17,188 nucleotides of DNA from JAVWIF01 sp036639635 (GTDB lineage: Bacteria; Bacillota_I; Bacilli_A; Erysipelotrichales; Erysipelotrichaceae), in the NCBI GenBank assembly GCA_036639635.1, contig JAVWIF010000040.1:1-17188 (forward strand), read 5' to 3'. Below are positions 14,260 to 17,188 of the stretch, in pieces. The position numbers and the translations under genes were made by a program. Within the stretch, counting starts at the first letter, position 1; each line of letters begins with the position of its first letter. The notes under the pieces were generated by a model. That model made no database searches, was not told the DNA's origin, and saw only the letters and a program-made list of their open reading frames with translations.

Positions 14260-15738
14260 ATGAATACCACAGAGATTATGAAAAATATAGCACAACGTTG
14301 CGGTGGTGATATATACTTAGGGATAGTTGGTCCTGTACGTGTTGGAAAATCAACCTTCATAAAAGAGTTTATGGAGAAAGCTGTTATTCCTTATGTACAT
14401 GATGAGTATGAAAAAGCGCGCATGATTGATGAGCTGCCACAAGCCGGTGTTGGTAAAACAATCATGACTACAGAGCCTAAATTTGTCCCTAATAATGCAG
14501 CAAGTATTGAGTTTGAAGATGGATTTAATGTTAATGTAAGGCTTGTTGATTGTGTTGGATACGTAATACCAGAAGCCAAAGGATATAAAGATGAGGATGG
14601 TATACGTATGGTTCGTACGCCTTGGAATGATGAACCGGTACCATTTAATGAAGCGGCTAAAACAGGTACGCAAAAAGTAATAAAAGATCATTCTACGATT
14701 GGGATCGTGATTACGACAGATGGTTCGATTGCTGATTTATCACGAGAGGCTTATATAGAAGCTGAAGCTGAAGTTATTGAAGAGTTAACAACGATTGGAA
14801 AGCCATTTATTATTATTGTAAATAGTACAGATATTCATAGTGTTGCATGCAAAAGTGTAGTTGATAAATTAAAAGAAAAATATGAAGTGCCAGTATTACC
14901 AATTTCTGTTAACCATATGAATGAAGAAAATATTCACGATGTTTTACGTGAAGCTCTTTATGAATTTCCAGTTTCACAAATTAATATTAATATGCCACAA
15001 TGGATTGCTATCTTGAATGATGAACATTGGTTAAAGAAAAGCTTTAATGAAACAATACAAGAAAGCATGGCTAGTGTTGATCGCTTACGTGAAGTAGAAA
15101 GTATAACAACAGTATTAAATACAAACGAAAATATTGAGAATAGTAACTTAGCAACCATTGATACAGGACAAGGCATTGTAAATGTAGATATTACAATAAA
15201 GCCAGGATTATATAATGAAATATTAAAAGAAATTATTGGAACTGATATTAAAGATAAAGCACAACTGATTGCTTTAATGCAAGATTATAGTAAAGCAAAA
15301 AAAGAATACGATGCCATATCAAGTGCTTTAAAGATGGTAAAACAAACAGGGTATGGATTTGCTAGTGCGTCATTGCAAGATATTGCGTTAAGCAAACCTG
15401 AAATCATTAAACAAGGAAGCCGTTACGGTGTGAAACTAAAAGCAATTGCGCCAAGTATTCATATGATTAAGGTTGATGTTGAAAGTAGCTTTGAACCAAT
15501 TATTGGCTCTAAAGAACAAAGTGAAGAATTAATTCATTATTTATTAAGAGATGAGCAAACCAATGATCAAAGCATTTGGGATAGTGATATTTTCGGAAGA
15601 AAATTGTCAGATTTGATACGAGATGGTTTAAATGCTAAACTATCGATGATTCCAGAAGCTGCTCGTGTACGCTTACAAGATATTCTTACAAAGCTTGTAA
15701 ATAAAGGGAAAGGTAACGTAATAGCAATAGTTTTATAG
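14260..15738 (+). CDS. spoIVA: Stage IV sporulation protein A, spore coat basement ATPase
   Basis: SpoIVA polymerises, using ATP, on the outer surface of the forespore to form the platform for the spore coat. The 492-residue product has the same length as B. subtilis SpoIVA. Its key residues match by position: Walker A G24-P-V-R-V-G-K30-ST, the sensor threonines T70 and T71 (in TIMTTEP) and the Walker B D97 (in LVDCVGYV). The C-terminus ends in NKGKGNVIAIVL, matching the hydrophobic end of the family, where the membrane/SpoVM contact lies. I chose ATG 14260 because AAGGGAGG (14245-14252) is 7 bases upstream; an in-frame ATG at 14239 precedes this site. The gene marks the organism as descending from spore formers and probably sporulating. 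hup follows, as in B. subtilis, but with its own promoter. Confidence 0.96.
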   Translation: MNTTEIMKNIAQRCGGDIYLGIVGPVRVGKSTFIKEFMEKAVIPYVHDEYEKARMIDELPQAGVGKTIMTTEPKFVPNNAASIEFEDGFNVNVRLVDCVGYVIPEAKGYKDEDGIRMVRTPWNDEPVPFNEAAKTGTQKVIKDHSTIGIVITTDGSIADLSREAYIEAEAEVIEELTTIGKPFIIIVNSTDIHSVACKSVVDKLKEKYEVPVLPISVNHMNEENIHDVLREALYEFPVSQININMPQWIAILNDEHWLKKSFNETIQESMASVDRLREVESITTVLNTNENIENSNLATIDTGQGIVNVDITIKPGLYNEILKEIIGTDIKDKAQLIALMQDYSKAKKEYDAISSALKMVKQTGYGFASASLQDIALSKPEIIKQGSRYGVKLKAIAPSIHMIKVDVESSFEPIIGSKEQSEELIHYLLRDEQTNDQSIWDSDIFGRKLSDLIRDGLNAKLSMIPEAARVRLQDILTKLVNKGKGNVIAIVL

Positions 15739-15796
15739 AAAACGCTTAGAAAAGACAAAATATATGACAATATTAGCTATTTTTTAAAGAAATATA

Positions 15797-15825
15797 TTGA
15801 AAAAAGTACCTCTAAATGGTATTAT
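15797..15825 (+). promoter_or_regulatory. Strong sigma-A promoter of hup
   Basis: TTGAAA (15797-15802), 17-base spacer ending in TGG, then TATTAT (15820-15825): a near-consensus -35 plus an extended -10, as expected for an abundant protein. Confidence 0.7.
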
Positions 15826-15850
15826 ATAACTATGTTGGAGGTAAGAAAAC

Positions 15851-16135
15851 ATGAGTGAAATTTTAAACAAAAAAGCATTAGTAGATGTTGTTGCAGAAAA
15901 ATTAGAAATTACTAAGAAAGACGCAACTGTTGCAGTAGAAACTGTATTTGAAGAAATTGCTAGTACACTTTCAAAAGGTAATAAAGTTGATATTTCTGGT
16001 TTTGGAAAATTCGAAATCAGTGAACGACCAGCTCGTATGGGAATTAACCCTGCCACTAAAGAACCTCTTCAAATTAAAGCTTCTAAATCACCAAAATTTA
16101 AAGCAGCAAAAGCTTTAAAAGAAGCTGTAAAGTAA
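15851..16135 (+). CDS. hup: DNA-binding protein HU
   Basis: HU is a small histone-like dimer that bends and compacts DNA. 94 residues, the usual size. It has the N-terminal helix pair (MSEILNKKALVDVVAEKLEI, VAVETVFEEIASTLSKG), the signature strand SGFGKFEISERPAR, and the DNA-inserting arm with the key proline in GINPATKEPLQI, then the basic SPKFKAAKALKEAV end. GGAGG (15837-15841) lies 9 bases before ATG 15851. Own promoter and strong terminator, so monocistronic. Position after spoIVA is conserved with B. subtilis hbs. Confidence 0.97.
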   Translation: MSEILNKKALVDVVAEKLEITKKDATVAVETVFEEIASTLSKGNKVDISGFGKFEISERPARMGINPATKEPLQIKASKSPKFKAAKALKEAVK

Positions 16136-16154
16136 TTAGCTGATAATATGCTAG

Positions 16155-16196
16155 AAAAAGTCGTTTATGTTATGTTACATAAGCGACTTTTTTTCT
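16155..16196 (+). terminator. Rho-independent terminator of hup
   Basis: A 16-base stem AAAAAGTCGTTTATGT (16155-16170) with ACATAAGCGACTTTTT (16177-16192), one T-G wobble, 6-base loop, followed by more T. Confidence 0.9.
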
Positions 16197-16216
16197 ATCA
16201 TAAACTATACGAATTG

Positions 16217-16225
16217 TGGTATAAT
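16217..16225 (+). promoter_or_regulatory. Extended -10 promoter of the YugP-type protease gene
   Basis: TGG directly followed by TATAAT (16220-16225); no clear -35 box. It is the same arrangement as before the gene at 8853. Confidence 0.55.
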
Positions 16226-16253
16226 AGCTAACAAATAGAAAGGATGTTTTTAT

Positions 16254-16952
16254 ATGAATGATTTTTTTACTCAGTATTTCTTATATATCTTAGCATTTGG
16301 TATTGTTATGATTGCACAATCACGTGTTCAAGCAGCTTACCATAAATATAAACAAATTCCTAATGAAAAGGGAATCAAAGGAGAAGATGTTGCGCGTCGT
16401 ATTTTAGATGCAAATGGATTAATGAATGTTCGTGTAGAAGTAGCAAATGGTGGTACATTGTCTGATCACTATGATCCAGTACATAACGTTATACGTTTGT
16501 CACCAGATATTTTCTATAATGCAAGTATTGCATCAATTAGTGTAGCAGCTCATGAAGTTGGTCACGCCATACAACATAAAGAACATTATGGAGCCATTAG
16601 TATTCGAAATAGATTGTTGCCGATGGCTAACATAGCATCTAAACTAGGGTGGGTAGTCCTAGTGTTAGGATTGTTCTTGTTTGCATCAACACCTATGATT
16701 GTCTATCTTGGTATTGCGCTTATTGGAATTGTATTATTATTCCAAGTGGTTACACTTCCTGTGGAATTTAATGCATCTTCAAGAGCGATTAAACAACTAA
16801 CACAATTACAATTTATAAACAGTGATGAAACGTATTTAGCAAAAGGTATGTTAAATGCTGCTGCATTTACTTATGTAGCGGCAGTATTATCTACAGTTAC
16901 ACAAATATTGAGAATACTACTTATGGTACTCGGAAGAAATAATGATGACTAA
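16254..16952 (+). CDS. Membrane zinc metallopeptidase, YugP family
   Basis: A 232-residue integral membrane protease of the YugP family (putative neutral zinc metallopeptidase). The first membrane helix is about residues 7-22. The zinc motif is H100-E-V-G-H104-AIQH, with E171 in LPVEFNASSRA as the likely third ligand. Two further hydrophobic stretches occur at about 131-165, and a last one at about 205-225. The family sequence GEDVARRILDANGL and LSPDIFYNASIAS before the active site is well kept. Substrate unknown. ATG 16254 follows AAAGGA (16239-16244). It has its own promoter and terminator. Confidence 0.92.
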   Translation: MNDFFTQYFLYILAFGIVMIAQSRVQAAYHKYKQIPNEKGIKGEDVARRILDANGLMNVRVEVANGGTLSDHYDPVHNVIRLSPDIFYNASIASISVAAHEVGHAIQHKEHYGAISIRNRLLPMANIASKLGWVVLVLGLFLFASTPMIVYLGIALIGIVLLFQVVTLPVEFNASSRAIKQLTQLQFINSDETYLAKGMLNAAAFTYVAAVLSTVTQILRILLMVLGRNNDD

Positions 16953-16960
16953 TTACAATG

Positions 16961-16986
16961 AGATGGACAATGTTCCATCTTTTATT
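16961..16986 (+). terminator. Terminator of the YugP-type gene
   Basis: AGATGGA (16961-16967), 6-base loop, TCCATCT (16974-16980), then TTTATT. The flanks can form alternative hairpins (CAATGAG 16956-16962 with CTCATTG 16989-16995). Confidence 0.7.
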
Positions 16987-17139
16987 CACTCATTGCAAAT
17001 GAGAGACATAATATATTGATTATAATTAACAAAAAGTTAAATTAATGATTATCTATGATTCAGATTGTTATTATTCGAATTAGTTACTTCGCATAATATA
17101 GATTATGTAATATTTAGGATTCTAATATTAATATAAAGA

Positions 17140-17179
17140 AAAGGAACTATCGTCTCATATTCATGAGGATAGTTCCTTT
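17140..17179. terminator. Long hairpin at window end, probable bidirectional terminator
   Basis: Outer stem AAAGGAACTATC (17140-17151) with GATAGTTCCTTT (17168-17179), a 2-base bulge, and inner stem CTCAT/ATGAG (17154-17158 with 17163-17167). T-rich flanks occur in both reading directions. It may end a - strand gene lying beyond the window edge. The 17004-17139 stretch between the hairpins is AT-rich and shows no gene. Confidence 0.65.
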
Positions 17180-17188
17180 GTTTGTACT

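Noticed and set aside
15739..15796. A terminator between spoIVA and hup
   Set aside because: Only a weak six-base A/T stem (AAAATA with TATTTT) near the T-run at 15780 can be drawn. It is not convincing, so spoIVA transcripts may read into hup.

Overview
This is an AT-rich chromosomal window from a spore-forming, low-GC Gram-positive bacterium, most likely an Erysipelotrichia-type member of the Bacillota. Three things point there: a complete spoIVA gene (endospore coat assembly), Gram-positive-style strong Shine-Dalgarno sites, and an elongation factor P whose tip loop (NKTARS instead of the usual KPGKG) resembles what I recall of Mollicutes EF-P. The class assignment is an inference from memory, not a database result. 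Nearly all genes are on the + strand; only ispG is on the - strand.

Layout. 11-1078: ispG (MEP isoprenoid pathway), divergent from 1186-3252, an elongation-type class B penicillin-binding protein (PBP2). 3306-3458: the 50-residue ribosomal protein L33 gene, with its own promoter and terminator. 3496-4107: a YqgX-type metallo-beta-lactamase-fold hydrolase. 4192-7719: a complete, tightly overlapping comG operon (comGA to comGG) for the competence pseudopilus, with a small unknown membrane protein gene (7754-8080) at its tail. 8173-8733: efp. 8853-11722: a run of an acidic tail-anchored protein of unknown function, cmk and der. 11778-11877: a 100-N assembly gap, after which the 5'-truncated remainder of an EAL-domain gene (11878-12453) is read. 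12580-14172: prfC. 14260-15738: spoIVA, preceded by a candidate sigma-E promoter. 15851-16135: hup. 16254-16952: a YugP-type membrane zinc protease. 16953-17188: a 236-base tail with several hairpins and no gene.

The order recalls two Bacillus subtilis neighbourhoods (ispG / pbpA / rpmG / yqgX / comG / efp, and cmk / der / spoIVA / hup), here brought together and trimmed. Most of the window is therefore ordinary core genome: translation (L33, EF-P, RF3, Der for ribosome assembly), nucleotide metabolism (Cmk), wall synthesis (PBP2), nucleoid (HU), sporulation (SpoIVA) and DNA uptake (ComG). Almost every transcription unit ends in a readable hairpin plus T-run.

I found no mobile element, CRISPR array, tRNA or rRNA, and no convincing new multi-gene system. 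The points most worth a second look are the EF-P tip (Arg32 in a non-canonical loop), four clustered cysteines around the KTG motif of the extracytoplasmic PBP2, a very short ComGE, the two unknown membrane proteins, and the gap-broken c-di-GMP phosphodiesterase.
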